Notes: generated from the sequence alone by a model not told the origin. 64,000 nt of DNA from Haloferax mediterranei ATCC 33500 (GCF_000306765.2 NC_017943.1:248001-312000), one strand, 5' to 3'; counted from the first letter of the stretch, positions 44,543 through 53,829 are shown. Numbers and translations are program-made.

Positions 44543-45567
44543 TTTCAGACGAGATACACGAGGATAAAAGCATCTCGAATGATTCACCAGTCGTCGAATT
44601 ACAAGGCGTCAGCAAAGCGTTCACGGCAGGTAGCTCGATGCTCAAGCGATTATTTCGACGGGACGAAGCGTCGGTCGCAAGAGTGGTTTGCGACGTCTCA
44701 CTGGCGGTCAAGAAAGGCGAGACCGTCGGTCTCGTCGGCGAGTCGGGGTGTGGAAAGTCCACGCTCGCGAAGCTTGTCACTGGACAGTTGGCACCCGACA
44801 CCGGGAGCGTCTTGCTCGATAGCAACCCGGTGGGAGGGTATACGGAGCGGTCCGAAACACAACATCGTCGTATCGGCGTGGTCTTTCAGAACACTCGCGA
44901 CAGCTTCGACTCACGGTGGACGATTCGACGGTCACTCACGGAATCGCTCGGTCCAACCAGCGCACGAAGCGCCGTCTGGTCCGGCGGAGTCGAAGCACTC
45001 CTGCGTAGTGTGAACCTCGACCCGAAAGTCGCGAGTCGGTATCCGAGTGAGCTTTCCGGTGGGCAACTCAAGCGCGTCGCCATCGCACGGGCGCTCGCAC
45101 ACGACCCCGATGTAATCGTCCTCGACGAGCCAGTTTCCGGACTCGACATGGCGACGCAGGCGACGATACTCAACCTCCTTGCCGACTTCCAACGACAGTT
45201 CGGCGTCGGGTATCTGTTCATCTCTCACGACCTCGACGTCGTCCGGTATCTCGCCGACCGACTGGCGGTCATGTACGCGGGAGAAATCGTCGAGCGTGGC
45301 CCGGCTCAGACGATTTTCGAACAACCGAGTCATCCCTACACGGAGGCATTGGTTCGTGCAATCCCGAGTGATAATCCAGCCGATGCGCCGCCAGAGCCAC
45401 TGCCGGGCGACCCACCAAATCCAGCAAATCGACCGTCGGGGTGTCCCTTTCATCCGCGGTGTTCGTACGCGGATTCCCGGTGTGAGGAGTCGCATCCGGA
45501 GTTTACGGACACTCACACTGGAAAGTCGCGGTGTCACTACGTCGAGGATATGCACCCGGATGACTGA
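44539..45567 (+). CDS. dppF: ABC importer ATP-binding protein, DppF type
   Basis: A 342-aa ATPase, second half of the nucleotide-binding heterodimer. Walker A is VGESGCGKSTL (about 69-79), signature LSGGQLKRVAIARAL (about 173-187), Walker B VIVLDEPVSGLD (about 193-204) and switch FISHDLD. The C-terminus again holds the oligopeptide extension with CPFHPRCSYADSRCEE near 312. GTG at 44539 is chosen because it makes the GTGA overlap with the upstream gene, the spacing used throughout this operon. The last gene of the operon; 108 bases separate it from the convergent gene at 45676. Confidence 0.92.
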   Translation: MISDEIHEDKSISNDSPVVELQGVSKAFTAGSSMLKRLFRRDEASVARVVCDVSLAVKKGETVGLVGESGCGKSTLAKLVTGQLAPDTGSVLLDSNPVGGYTERSETQHRRIGVVFQNTRDSFDSRWTIRRSLTESLGPTSARSAVWSGGVEALLRSVNLDPKVASRYPSELSGGQLKRVAIARALAHDPDVIVLDEPVSGLDMATQATILNLLADFQRQFGVGYLFISHDLDVVRYLADRLAVMYAGEIVERGPAQTIFEQPSHPYTEALVRAIPSDNPADAPPEPLPGDPPNPANRPSGCPFHPRCSYADSRCEESHPEFTDTHTGKSRCHYVEDMHPDD

Positions 45568-45675
45568 TAGGTGGCGTTAGCGCGATAGTCGAACTGTATT
45601 CTCAGTGTGAGTTACGAAATCGTGTCTGATTGGTATCGCTACTACTGTCGGGGGTGTTGTTGAGGACGGTGGAGG

Positions 45676-46404
45676 TCAGTTATCGCCGATCCCGTCGCCG
45701 TTGATATCGAGCTTCCCAATACCCTCAATTTGGTACTCTTCCGGCGGCATTTCACCCATATGGTAGTAGAGGTCCCGAATTTGTGCCATCAGGTGGCCCA
45801 CTACGACACCGTGGAAGTGCTCTTCGAACGTGACGTGATCTTCGAACTCCACACATCCAAATTGACAGAACACATCGTCGTGGTGTTCTGCATACGGACT
45901 TACGTCTCCAGTTTGGCGAGTCTCACCCGAAGGACCGCTGTAGCGGACCGCGACTGGCGCGACATCGACGATACGGTTGTCTTCGTTCATCCGGAAGAAC
46001 TTGTAGATCACTTCCGTATCTGGTTTGAACTCGGGGTCGTCAATGAAGCGTTCGACATCGCAGATAGCCTCGTAGAAATCACGGAAATCACGCCGGAAGT
46101 CCTCTAGCGGGTAGTTAAGGACTGCTTCGACTGCTCGGTCGAGATAGTCCGGGTCCCACATCGGGGCGAGGATATCTGCGTCGGGGAACTCCTGTTGGGC
46201 CGCATATCTCGCGCGGACTTCTACTTGGCTCATGATGCGTTGTTCGTCTTGGGTGCGATCTTCGCGTTTGTGGGGGTAGATGTCGTTCCCGTGGAATATG
46301 ATTTCACCATCGAGACCAACCTCCACTTTATGCATACTATCTCTTTCGTCGAAGACCTTGATTCCGATTCGCCCTTTCTTTTTACCGAGGTATTCTGTTT
46401 CCAT
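45676..46404 (-). CDS. Hypothetical protein paired with a VirB6/TrbL-like gene
   Basis: A 242-aa soluble acidic protein. It begins METEYLGKKKGRIGIKVFDE with a beta-strand pair (HKVEVGLDGEIIFHGNDIYP), then a long alpha-helical mid region (YLDRAVEAVLNYPLEDFRRDFRDFYEAICDVERFI). The C-terminus ends in a dockerin/EF-hand-like Asp loop (DINGDGIGDN). I recognise no family. It lies 5 bases downstream of the truncated membrane protein gene on the same strand, so it belongs to the same former mobile or conjugation module. Function unknown. Confidence 0.72.
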   Translation of the reverse strand: METEYLGKKKGRIGIKVFDERDSMHKVEVGLDGEIIFHGNDIYPHKREDRTQDEQRIMSQVEVRARYAAQQEFPDADILAPMWDPDYLDRAVEAVLNYPLEDFRRDFRDFYEAICDVERFIDDPEFKPDTEVIYKFFRMNEDNRIVDVAPVAVRYSGPSGETRQTGDVSPYAEHHDDVFCQFGCVEFEDHVTFEEHFHGVVVGHLMAQIRDLYYHMGEMPPEEYQIEGIGKLDINGDGIGDN

Positions 46405-46409
46405 GGTTG

Positions 46410-47906
46410 TTAGAATATACCGTCGTCCGTATCTCCAGACTCACTCGCACTGTCGCTACTATCGGAACGGCTGAATGTGTTTTTCGCCTTCCCTGTGGCA
46501 TTTTTGAGACCGCCATAGATACCACCAGCGCTGAGACGGTGGTCCTGACTTTCGACGCCACGCTGAAACGTGTATCCGAGAGCACCTGCGGCGGCACCAA
46601 TTCCCAAGATGGCACCGATACCAATGGGTAGTGATTGGCTAGCGACGGCAGCAGTAGCGACGGTTGTGGCGGTCCCACTGAGTGCTGTTTTCCCTGCCTC
46701 TTTGATGTACCCTTCGACCGCCCCATCTGATTGGTCCTCCAGATACTCCTGCTGGCTCTGGAGCGCCCGGAATTGGAGCCGACTCTGCTGGTCAGCCGTG
46801 AGGTCCGCGAACTCGTCTTCCGTGAAGTCCGTGATGCTGAGTTCGCTGAAGTCCTCACTCTTCTCCATGTAGTGCTTCCGAGCACGCTTTTCTCGTAGGT
46901 CCCGTTGCTCATCGGTCGGGTCGTCAGCATAGAAACGGAATCCATCAGATGTGAAACCATCGGTTTCGGCAGAGGCCTCGCGCCGAGCGTCCACCATGGT
47001 GTACTCGTCGGTGGTACTGATCGCGCCCGTCTCCATGTTCTCAGAGGAGTAGCCCGGTTTGTCCGGGTCAATCTCTATGTCGTCGAAGCCAGGGTGATTG
47101 AAGCCCCCGAGGTCATCGGAGTCCACATCCTCGGAACTGTCAACCACGCTCACGTTATCGAGGTCGTTCCCGCCGTCAGCGACAGCAGCCATTGCCGAAC
47201 CCGAATCGTCGGCCGCTATGCTCTGGGCCGCTTGCTGTCCGGTTTCTCTGGCTTGGGCGACAACCCCCCCAGAGCTGATGCCACCGCCGCCCATCCCACC
47301 ACTGCCTATCCCACCTGAAATCGAGCCTCGACGCAGGTTCGAAATCGTATTCTTCGACTTGCTCAGTGCCTGTCCCGGGCTGGGTGTCGGGATACTCCCG
47401 AGTCCGGCCCCGGACAACCACTGCGAGATTTTCATGCTCGGCAGTAGACTCGTCGCGGCAATCGCGAGCGGTATGATGAGCAAGTTGATAACCGCGCCGA
47501 ACGGGTCGGAGAACGTCGCATCGACGCCCGTGGCAGTGGCCGCACCGCTGAAGGTGCTAATCGTCTCCGACGTGAACTTCATGCCGACCGCTAAGATACC
47601 CGCGACGAGGATACCGCCGGGGATGAGCATCCCCGTCGCCTTGAAAAACTTCTCCGAGAGGTTCTTCCCGTGCTTGAGCGGACCGGCGTCGGCGACCCAA
47701 AAGATGATGAGAAGCGGAAACAGCGCGTACGTGAAGTAGACGAGAATCTGTCGCGCAATGAGCGCCACGAACAGGCATATCTGGGAGAAGACGACGACGA
47801 GTACGAGAAGGCCACCGAGGATGGCCATGACCGACGGCGGGACCGTGCCTGCAAGCCCCGCCGCAGGGTCGTCCGAAAGCGAGACCGAGAGGTCGACGCC
47901 CTTCAA
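46410..47906 (-). CDS. VirB6/TrbL-like membrane protein, probably 5'-truncated
   Basis: A 498-aa protein, from TTG at 47906, with at least four to five helices in its N-terminal half (about 25-50, 48-68, 85-108 and 138-155). LVYFTYALFPLLIIFWVADAG, then KFFKATGMLIPGGILVAGILAVG, recalls the multi-helix core of VirB6/TrbL-type conjugation proteins. A long Gly/Ser/Asp-rich cytoplasmic middle (180-290), a charged helical region and a final hydrophobic pair (about 425-465) follow. In-frame codons continue upstream without an ATG (FAWAFTISNESIDLFLKGVD) to a TAA at 47967-47969, where AT-rich DNA begins. The true N-terminus is therefore probably lost, leaving an orphan of a conjugation system. Confidence 0.62.
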   Translation of the reverse strand: MKGVDLSVSLSDDPAAGLAGTVPPSVMAILGGLLVLVVVFSQICLFVALIARQILVYFTYALFPLLIIFWVADAGPLKHGKNLSEKFFKATGMLIPGGILVAGILAVGMKFTSETISTFSGAATATGVDATFSDPFGAVINLLIIPLAIAATSLLPSMKISQWLSGAGLGSIPTPSPGQALSKSKNTISNLRRGSISGGIGSGGMGGGGISSGGVVAQARETGQQAAQSIAADDSGSAMAAVADGGNDLDNVSVVDSSEDVDSDDLGGFNHPGFDDIEIDPDKPGYSSENMETGAISTTDEYTMVDARREASAETDGFTSDGFRFYADDPTDEQRDLREKRARKHYMEKSEDFSELSITDFTEDEFADLTADQQSRLQFRALQSQQEYLEDQSDGAVEGYIKEAGKTALSGTATTVATAAVASQSLPIGIGAILGIGAAAGALGYTFQRGVESQDHRLSAGGIYGGLKNATGKAKNTFSRSDSSDSASESGDTDDGIF

Positions 47907-47969
47907 GAACAGGTCGATGCTCTCGTTCGATATCGTGAACGCCCACGCGAACGCCCCTTTCGAAAGTTA

Positions 47970-48906
47970 CTCGCATCACCGCAACAGATACTTCGAATCA
48001 ATTTGAGGCTACGAATTATTGCGAGGTGGAATGTGTACTTCGGTAGAATATTTATGTTGCCATTTACGGCAGTATGTTTGTAACTGTTTATATTACTTGA
48101 TTATGTAATGATTTGACTTCCTATTATCTAGTTTGAATTCATAGAATAGTTGATTATTAGTTCGGGAACGGTCTTGTGAGAATTGAATAAATCTGTTGGC
48201 GGCTACTCGGCTCACTGTCGTATCATAGATAATACTCGGTGTGAATTCTGAAAGAAGTCCTAGATTCGACGGGACTTTGTTCAACGTAGTCGTGGCAGCC
48301 GTTCAGCTGTCATTGAGAGTTTCACACCGGTATTGAGACGACTAATGAGAAATAAGATATCTGAGATATCGACCACATCAGGAATCAACGAAAAAGTCAC
48401 AACCTATATAGTATCAAATCAGCAACTAATCCAGTATTGAGTCGTCCTTGGTTTTCTCGATATTGCACCAGATAGTCAAATCCAGATACTATTGGTATAG
48501 CCCACCTATTATTACTCATAGTCAACAAGATGTATTTAATTATAAAGTCACTCAAAATATTAGTTTATTCCCGTGGCACTCACGCTACTGGATCGGCCTC
48601 TCAACGAACGACGACCATCTTCGCTGTTTTGGACCTTCTCGGCGTCGGACTTATCAACAATCCACCAGCGGGTATCGTCCCCACGGAACTCCGAGGGTTG
48701 GGTTCCATTGCCGCTGGCTGCCGCTCCTGCATTTGGTCTCGTGGTCGCTCGGGCCGATGACGCGGACAATCATGTCGATACCGAACTCACGCACCCACGT
48801 ACAGTAGCCGCGTACAATAACGCGACACCAATTAGAGTCGTAGATGAATCTCTAGTCGGAGGACAATTGAGTCAGGCTTTTGTGACATCTGGTTGTCTTG
48901 TTATCT
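47970..48906. other. AT-rich junction region
   Basis: About 930 bases of markedly AT-richer DNA with no gene of halophile character; the open frames at 48560-48900 lack acidic bias and recognisable domains. It starts where the VirB6-like reading frame is broken and ends at an ABC-2 permease gene, so it is probably a deletion or integration scar. The promoter of the ABC-2 operon presumably lies near its right end. Confidence 0.55.
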
Positions 48907-49791
48907 ATGCAATGGTCCCCCCTCGCTCGCAGAGAATGCCGAACGATACTCAGTTCGAAAGGTGCGTGGATACTCGCGGTCCTCGTCGTGTTGTGGGGGT
49001 TTCGACCCACGTACGGTGGATGGGACGCCGTGGGCCAAAACATCACCATCGGCTACATTCAAAACGGTGCCAACCTGCTCCTCCCTATTGGTGTGCTGCT
49101 TCTCACGTACCAGTCACTCATCGGTGAGCGGACGACGGGAAGTATCAAGTTCCTCATCGCCTTGCCCCTGAAGCGGACGCAAATTGTACTCGGAAAAGGC
49201 GTCGGGCGGTTCGTCGGAATCGGTGCGAGCGTCGCCGTGGCGATTCTCGTACTCAGTGGCATCGGCCTCGTCGAACACGGCGGGTTCGACGTCGTTCCAT
49301 TCGTCGGAGTCGTGCTTGCAACGCTCCTCTTCGTCGCCGCGCTCGTCTCGGTCGGGGTGCTAATTTCGACTGTCGTGGACAGGACCGTAACGGCAGCCGG
49401 GACCGTGTTCACGTATATTCTGATGACGCTGTTTTGGAGTTCCATCATCTCGAAGGCGTACACGGCACTCACTGGGGTTCCGGTCGACCCGTACGATGCC
49501 CCGGCAAGCGGCCCACTGTTTCTCGCACTCAGACTGACGCCGGATGGAGCGTACAACGTTCTGACGAACTGGCTCCTCGGTGTCGGCAACTCCACCGAGT
49601 TGTTCCAAACCGTCTACACCAAGCTGGCACCGGGACAGACGATAAACGCCTTCGTCGTAGAAGCGGCGTTCGACGGCGGAACGGGACCGTGGTATCTCCA
49701 CCCATCGCTCAGTATCCTTGTCCTGGCCGTCTGGATAGTGGTACCATTGGTACTCTCTCGCCGTGTCTTCACCCGAGGTGATGCGCTATGA
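48907..49791 (+). CDS. ABC-2 type permease
   Basis: A 294-aa exporter permease. From the ATG at 48907 it starts MQWSPLARRECRTILSSKGAW. It has six helices (about 22-38, 55-75, 105-125, 135-160, 168-190 and 260-282) and the ABC-2 coupling segment LIGERTTGSIKFLIALPLKRTQIVLGK (about 72-98). A large extracytoplasmic loop (about 190-255) lies before the last helix, as in NosY-type permeases. Its last 4 bases overlap the ATPase gene. Substrate unknown. Confidence 0.88.
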   Translation: MQWSPLARRECRTILSSKGAWILAVLVVLWGFRPTYGGWDAVGQNITIGYIQNGANLLLPIGVLLLTYQSLIGERTTGSIKFLIALPLKRTQIVLGKGVGRFVGIGASVAVAILVLSGIGLVEHGGFDVVPFVGVVLATLLFVAALVSVGVLISTVVDRTVTAAGTVFTYILMTLFWSSIISKAYTALTGVPVDPYDAPASGPLFLALRLTPDGAYNVLTNWLLGVGNSTELFQTVYTKLAPGQTINAFVVEAAFDGGTGPWYLHPSLSILVLAVWIVVPLVLSRRVFTRGDAL

Positions 49792-50543
49792 GCGACGAGG
49801 CTCCGATAATCGAGACGAACGCGTTGACCAAGGAGTACGGCGACATTCGTGCCGTCGACGAACTTGACCTCTCCATCGAGTCCGGCGAAGTCTACGGATT
49901 CCTCGGGCCGAACGGGGCCGGAAAGTCGACGACAATCGGGCTGTTACTCGACTATCTTCGGCCGACATCGGGGACAGTGCGCATCTTCGGGATGGACCCC
50001 CGCGAGAAACCCATCGAAGTGCATACTCGAATCGGTATTCTCCCGGACCGATTCGGACTCTACGAGGACCGTTCCGCTCGGCAGCACGTCGAGTTCGTCG
50101 CCGAAACCAAACGGGTGGCTGACGACCCCGAAAGTGTCCTCGAACGCGTCGGGTTAGCGGATGCAATCGACGCCGACACGGCAGAGTTCTCGAAAGGAAT
50201 GGAACAGCGACTCGCGCTCGCGATGGCACTCGTTGGGGAACCCGAACTGCTCGTTCTCGACGAGCCGTTTACGGGTCTCGACCCTCACGGCGTTCGTCGC
50301 GTCCGGGAAATCGTCCACGAGGAGAACAACAGGGGTGCGACGGTGTCCTTTTCGAGTCACGTCCTCGGACAGGTCGAACTCGTCTGCGACCGCATCGGCA
50401 TCCTTCACGAAGGTCGACTCATCGCCGAAGGCTCCGTCGACGAACTCCGCGATGCGGCGGGGGTCGGTGACGATGTGGTAATAGAAGATGTATTTGTCGA
50501 ATTAACGGGCGCTCGCGCCGAAATCGGAGGTGAGTCCCGATGA
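49788..50543 (+). CDS. ABC-2 exporter ATP-binding protein
   Basis: A 251-aa ATPase, partner of the preceding permease. Walker A is GPNGAGKSTT (about 39-48), signature FSKGMEQRLALAMAL (about 132-146), Walker B LLVLDEPFTGLDPHG (about 154-168) and the switch SFSSHVLGQ (about 186). In the NosF/CcmA-like subclass the FSKGM variant replaces LSGGQ. It is coupled to its neighbours on both sides by ATGA overlaps, so permease, ATPase and lipoprotein form one operon. Confidence 0.92.
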   Translation: MSDEAPIIETNALTKEYGDIRAVDELDLSIESGEVYGFLGPNGAGKSTTIGLLLDYLRPTSGTVRIFGMDPREKPIEVHTRIGILPDRFGLYEDRSARQHVEFVAETKRVADDPESVLERVGLADAIDADTAEFSKGMEQRLALAMALVGEPELLVLDEPFTGLDPHGVRRVREIVHEENNRGATVSFSSHVLGQVELVCDRIGILHEGRLIAEGSVDELRDAAGVGDDVVIEDVFVELTGARAEIGGESR

Positions 50544-51115
50544 AGCGCCGGACGTTTTTAGCCGCGAGTGCAGTGTCGATAGCCGGCCTCAGTGGGTGCA
50601 TGGCCGACACCGAGTACCGGGTAACAAAAGCGACGACCGAGATGTCCACCGATCCGTTCGAGATGTCAGTAGAACGTACAGTCAAAGACGCTACTATCGA
50701 GCATCCCGCCGAACTCACGTTCACGCTGGAGAATACCGGAGACGAACCCGTTCGAATCAAAAGCTACGGAGTGTGGCCGTTCGGCGTGCTCGGACTGCTC
50801 GATTCGCCAGGCGGAGACGATTACATGACAGAATCTGGACTCAACTCACCATCGTACGAAACGAGCGACCGCGTCGAAGTCAAGCCGAACGGAATGAGTA
50901 TTAGTAGTGAACCATTGACTCGGACGATTAAACCGGGGAAATTGGTCTCCCGACGGTACGAACTCGACGGCGACGACATCTACAGGGCAGGAACGTACTA
51001 CGTCGTCCCCGAATTCGATGACCATCCGTCAAGTTATACGACAGGCGATAGTTGGTCGACGCTCGACTACCGTCTCCAACTCGATATCGAAGAGAAAGCG
51101 CGCCTGCCGTTCTAG
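50540..51115 (+). CDS. Lipoprotein of the ABC-2 operon
   Basis: A 191-aa exported lipoprotein. Signal KRRTFLAASAVSIAGLSGC ends at lipobox Cys20 with a Tat-like double Arg. The mature protein has an N-terminal beta domain (ATIEHPAELTFTLENTGDEPVRI) resembling Ig-like/CARDB modules, and a C-terminal strand-rich part (RAGTYYVVPEFDDHPSSY). Overlaps the ATPase gene by ATGA, so it is made with the exporter and may be its extracytoplasmic partner. Confidence 0.8.
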   Translation: MKRRTFLAASAVSIAGLSGCMADTEYRVTKATTEMSTDPFEMSVERTVKDATIEHPAELTFTLENTGDEPVRIKSYGVWPFGVLGLLDSPGGDDYMTESGLNSPSYETSDRVEVKPNGMSISSEPLTRTIKPGKLVSRRYELDGDDIYRAGTYYVVPEFDDHPSSYTTGDSWSTLDYRLQLDIEEKARLPF

Positions 51116-51675
51116 CCGATACGGCAGGGTCGGTTTTCTACTGCGACGCGTAGACGACTAAACAGTTAAGTGAGTGCTGTACTGCCGAGTCCGCCAACGG
51201 TCAACAGTAGCTTCCGTCGGGAAACATTCTGATCGTCAGACACCGAAGTAGTATTTACTCAACGTATTCCGTGCAAATGTGCACGGCGTGCACGAAATGG
51301 AACTCCAACTGGTCCGTAGCGTTGGCATTACCCACCGCTGAGGTTGATTCACCGAATCAGAGAGCACCAGCCGCTGTTCCGGCTTAGCAATTCTCCCCCA
51401 ATCTAATTTCAATCTGCTCTCAGCAGTGCCCACCGATTACACCGGAAACGCCGCTTAATTCCATTGATTATGCGTGTCTTCGAGAATCTCATCAATTGAA
51501 TCGGACCGTGGTGAGCGAGGGGCAACAGCACTGCTTGTGGTATTTGATCTGCTGGAGAAGGATAGTTCGGTCCGAGGGGTCATTGAGAAATAGAGGGGGG
51601 GTGACATGATCGGAGCCACCTATAGAAGAGGGAGCATATAATTAGCTCCGTTTCGAGTGTCTAATCAGAACTAAG
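51116..51675. other. Intergenic region before the NSS transporter
   Basis: No gene is recognised. A 35-codon open stretch (about 51480-51590; TALLVVFDLLEKDSSVRGVIEK) has some halophile character but lacks a start, and may be a remnant. The promoter of the transporter lies at 51631-51649. Confidence 0.45.
51631..51649 (+). promoter_or_regulatory. TATA box embedded in an inverted repeat
   Basis: GGAGCATATAATTAGCTCC has 5-bp arms (GGAGC/GCTCC) around an ATATAATTA core, 38 bases before the transporter ATG. A protein bound to the arms would occlude TBP. The arms are short, so this may be chance. Confidence 0.4.
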
Positions 51676-53148
51676 ATGGCAGATACAGAGGCAAGAACAG
51701 CGAGAGAAGAATGGGGAAGTCGATTCGGCTTCCTGATGGCGATGCTAGGGGCGATGGTCGGCGCAGGCAATATCTGGCGAATGCCCTTCACCACAGGTGA
51801 AAACGGTGGGGGTGCATTCCTCGTGGCGTATATTCTTCTGTTGTATGTTATCGCAGTACCCGGGTTGATGGCTGAGACGATGATCGGCCGGTACACGAAC
51901 AACGGGGTAATCGGAGCGTTCAAACAAGTATTTGGCAGCAAGCGAGCACAGGGACTCGGTCTCGTTGTCCTCATCGTCAACGTGGCACTGATGTCGTACT
52001 ACGCTCCCATCATCGGCTGGGCGCTATACTACGCTGGACACTCCATCCTGATGACGTTCACTCAGCCAGGTTTCCAGCCACAGGCGTTCTGGGACGGGTT
52101 CATCAACAACCCGGCGCTAGTCATCGGGATGCACACGGCAACGATGGCTGGACTTGCGGGGGTTCTGGTCTTCGGCATTCGCCGCGGAATCGAGCGAGTC
52201 GTGAAGTGGATGATTCCGCTTCTCGTCGTTGCGCTTATTGCGGTCGCCGTCCGCGGCGTGACGCTTCCCGGGGGGATGGACGGAGTTGCCTTCGTCTTTA
52301 CTCCCGACTGGGGGTACCTCACCCGCGGAAGTACGTGGGTTGCGGCCCTTAGCCAGGCCCTCTTTTCGACCGGGCTGGGCTGGGGAATCGCGCTCACGTA
52401 CGGGAGTTATCTCAGCCGGTACGACGACGTGCCGCTCGGTGGTGGTCTCTTTACCGCCATCGGGAACACGAGTGTCGGCCTGCTGGCTGTGTTCGCTACG
52501 TTCCCCGTGGTCTTTGCCTTCGGCCTCGAACCGAGCGCTGGGTCAAACCTCCTGTTTCTCTCGCTCGCGGAGGTGTTCCCGGAACTCCCCGGTGGTGGAC
52601 TGTGGGCACTCGTGTTCTTCGTCTCGTTCTTCTTTGCAACGTTTACGTCCGGTCTCGGAATTACCGAAGTCGGCGTGACGACAGTCTCCGAGGAAACGCG
52701 CCTCTCGCGGACGAAATCGGTGCTCGCAGTCTGTGGCGTAATCTGGCTGCTCGGTCTGCCAAGCGCTTACTCCTCGTCGTTCCTCGGACAGATGGACTTC
52801 ATATTCGGGAGCTTTGGCCTCCCGCTGGCGACGCTGTCGATTATCGCACTCGTCGCTTGGAAGTTCGGGCCGGAACGCGCCCGCGTCATCGACCTCAACC
52901 GTAACGCCGGCATCTACATCGGGTCGGCGTGGAATCCCGTCATCAAGTACGTCATCCCTGTGGTGATGCTGTTTATCATCGGTTACGGCGTCGTCACGAG
53001 TCTCGGGACGGAGAACCAGCAGTTGATGATTCTCGGTGTTGCCATCATGGCTGGCCTCGTCGTTGTCAGTACGGCCATCATGAGTGTCATCGGGACGGTA
53101 CCCGAAAAGAATGCAGAGAGTACCACACTCGCCAACGGAGGTGACTGA
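51676..53148 (+). CDS. Sodium:neurotransmitter symporter (NSS/SNF) family amino-acid transporter
   Basis: A 490-aa LeuT-fold transporter that uses the sodium gradient to import an amino acid or related solute. The family hallmark is GSRFGFLMAMLGAMVGAGNIWRMPF...NGGGAFLVAY (about 14-55; Na sites and unwound helix 1). TM3 PIIGWALYYAGHS (about 116-128), TM6 ALSQALFSTGLGWGIALTYGSYLSRYDD (about 228-255) and twelve helices in total complete the pattern. The small protein that follows after 1 base is its MetS-like auxiliary subunit, as in bacterial methionine/alanine importer MetPS. That pairing suggests hydrophobic amino acids as substrates. Confidence 0.92.
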   Translation: MADTEARTAREEWGSRFGFLMAMLGAMVGAGNIWRMPFTTGENGGGAFLVAYILLLYVIAVPGLMAETMIGRYTNNGVIGAFKQVFGSKRAQGLGLVVLIVNVALMSYYAPIIGWALYYAGHSILMTFTQPGFQPQAFWDGFINNPALVIGMHTATMAGLAGVLVFGIRRGIERVVKWMIPLLVVALIAVAVRGVTLPGGMDGVAFVFTPDWGYLTRGSTWVAALSQALFSTGLGWGIALTYGSYLSRYDDVPLGGGLFTAIGNTSVGLLAVFATFPVVFAFGLEPSAGSNLLFLSLAEVFPELPGGGLWALVFFVSFFFATFTSGLGITEVGVTTVSEETRLSRTKSVLAVCGVIWLLGLPSAYSSSFLGQMDFIFGSFGLPLATLSIIALVAWKFGPERARVIDLNRNAGIYIGSAWNPVIKYVIPVVMLFIIGYGVVTSLGTENQQLMILGVAIMAGLVVVSTAIMSVIGTVPEKNAESTTLANGGD

Positions 53149-53149
53149 A

Positions 53150-53473
53150 ATGTCGCTTTCACCCGTCGTCTGGGCCTCGATGATACTGACTATTATCGTG
53201 TTGCCCGGCGTCGCGAGCGTCGTCCTCGTGAAGTCGCTTCGTTCCGAGGAGCGTAAACTCACGCTTCTCAAGGAACAAGACCAGATTGATAGCTACTCGC
53301 CGCGGGCACTCGCGGACCTCCGAGAGTGGATAGAAAAGCACCCCGACGACCCGTACACACCGGTTGCCCGAGACCGGTATAACGAGTGCGTCGAAACACT
53401 CCGAGAGATAGAGGAACCGTACTACGACTGGTCTGAAGCGGAGATCAACCAACTCCAGACGATAGACAAGTAA
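53150..53473 (+). CDS. MetS-like small subunit of the NSS transporter
   Basis: A 107-aa protein with one N-terminal helix (about 5-27, SPVVWASMILTIIVLPGVASVVLV) and a hydrophilic cytoplasmic tail. MetS-type small subunits have this single helix, but usually about 60 residues, so the 80-residue tail (LREWIEKHPDDPY, YDWSEAEINQLQTIDK) is longer than in the bacterial prototypes. The ATG at 53150 is preceded by a strong GGAGGTGA site (53137-53144) inside the end of the transporter gene. It is therefore translated together with the transporter. Confidence 0.78.
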   Translation: MSLSPVVWASMILTIIVLPGVASVVLVKSLRSEERKLTLLKEQDQIDSYSPRALADLREWIEKHPDDPYTPVARDRYNECVETLREIEEPYYDWSEAEINQLQTIDK

Positions 53474-53492
53474 CTCCAGACGATAGACAAGT
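53451..53492. repeat. 21-bp perfect tandem duplication across a stop codon
   Basis: The unit at 53451-53471 is repeated immediately at 53472-53492. As 21 bases is a multiple of three, the frame is kept; the first copy now ends in TAA (53471-53473), where the original gene would have ended at the TGA TGA still visible after the second copy (53492-53497). A recent slippage event. Confidence 0.75.
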
Positions 53493-53646
53493 GATGACTA
53501 ACGTATCTATCCAGCGTGGTATATGCGAGGAATTTCTTCGCGCTAGTCGGTAGCGGGCAATTCGGAATGTCAGTCGAGAGCGATTCCACGGACAGATCCC
53601 ACTGTTGGAATGAAATTCGGGCAGTGATAGAACGCGGAAGAACCGA

Positions 53647-53829
53647 CTAGTCCGTCCGGTGTGACTCCGCAAACGAACCTGCAAATTGGTCCCGCATCTC
53701 TCGGCGGAGGAGCTCGCTCATTGCTTCATAGACAACTGAGTCAGGGTACTTATCGAACAGATCAACAAGCTCGTTAGCACAGTCTGATTTGAGCGAAGCA
53801 AATTCTGCACTCCACGGCGGGTTTTTCAT
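53647..53829 (-). CDS. Small hypothetical protein
   Basis: A 60-aa acidic helical protein from the ATG at 53829 (MKNPPWSAEFASLKSDCANE...). The helices DCANELVDLFDKY and VVYEAMSELLRREMRD look like a small helical bundle. Composition is halophile-like, but no family is recognised. AT-rich sequence precedes the start (53835-53875). It may be an antitoxin-like or regulatory protein, but nothing confirms it. Confidence 0.4.
   Translation of the reverse strand: MKNPPWSAEFASLKSDCANELVDLFDKYPDSVVYEAMSELLRREMRDQFAGSFAESHRTD

Noticed and set aside
48573..49127. 184-codon plus-strand frame before the ABC-2 permease
   Set aside because: Basic, lacks family motifs and overlaps the clear start of the permease gene in another frame.
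51480..51590. Short halophile-like open stretch before the NSS transporter
   Set aside because: No start codon, only 35 codons, and no recognised domain; left as a possible remnant.
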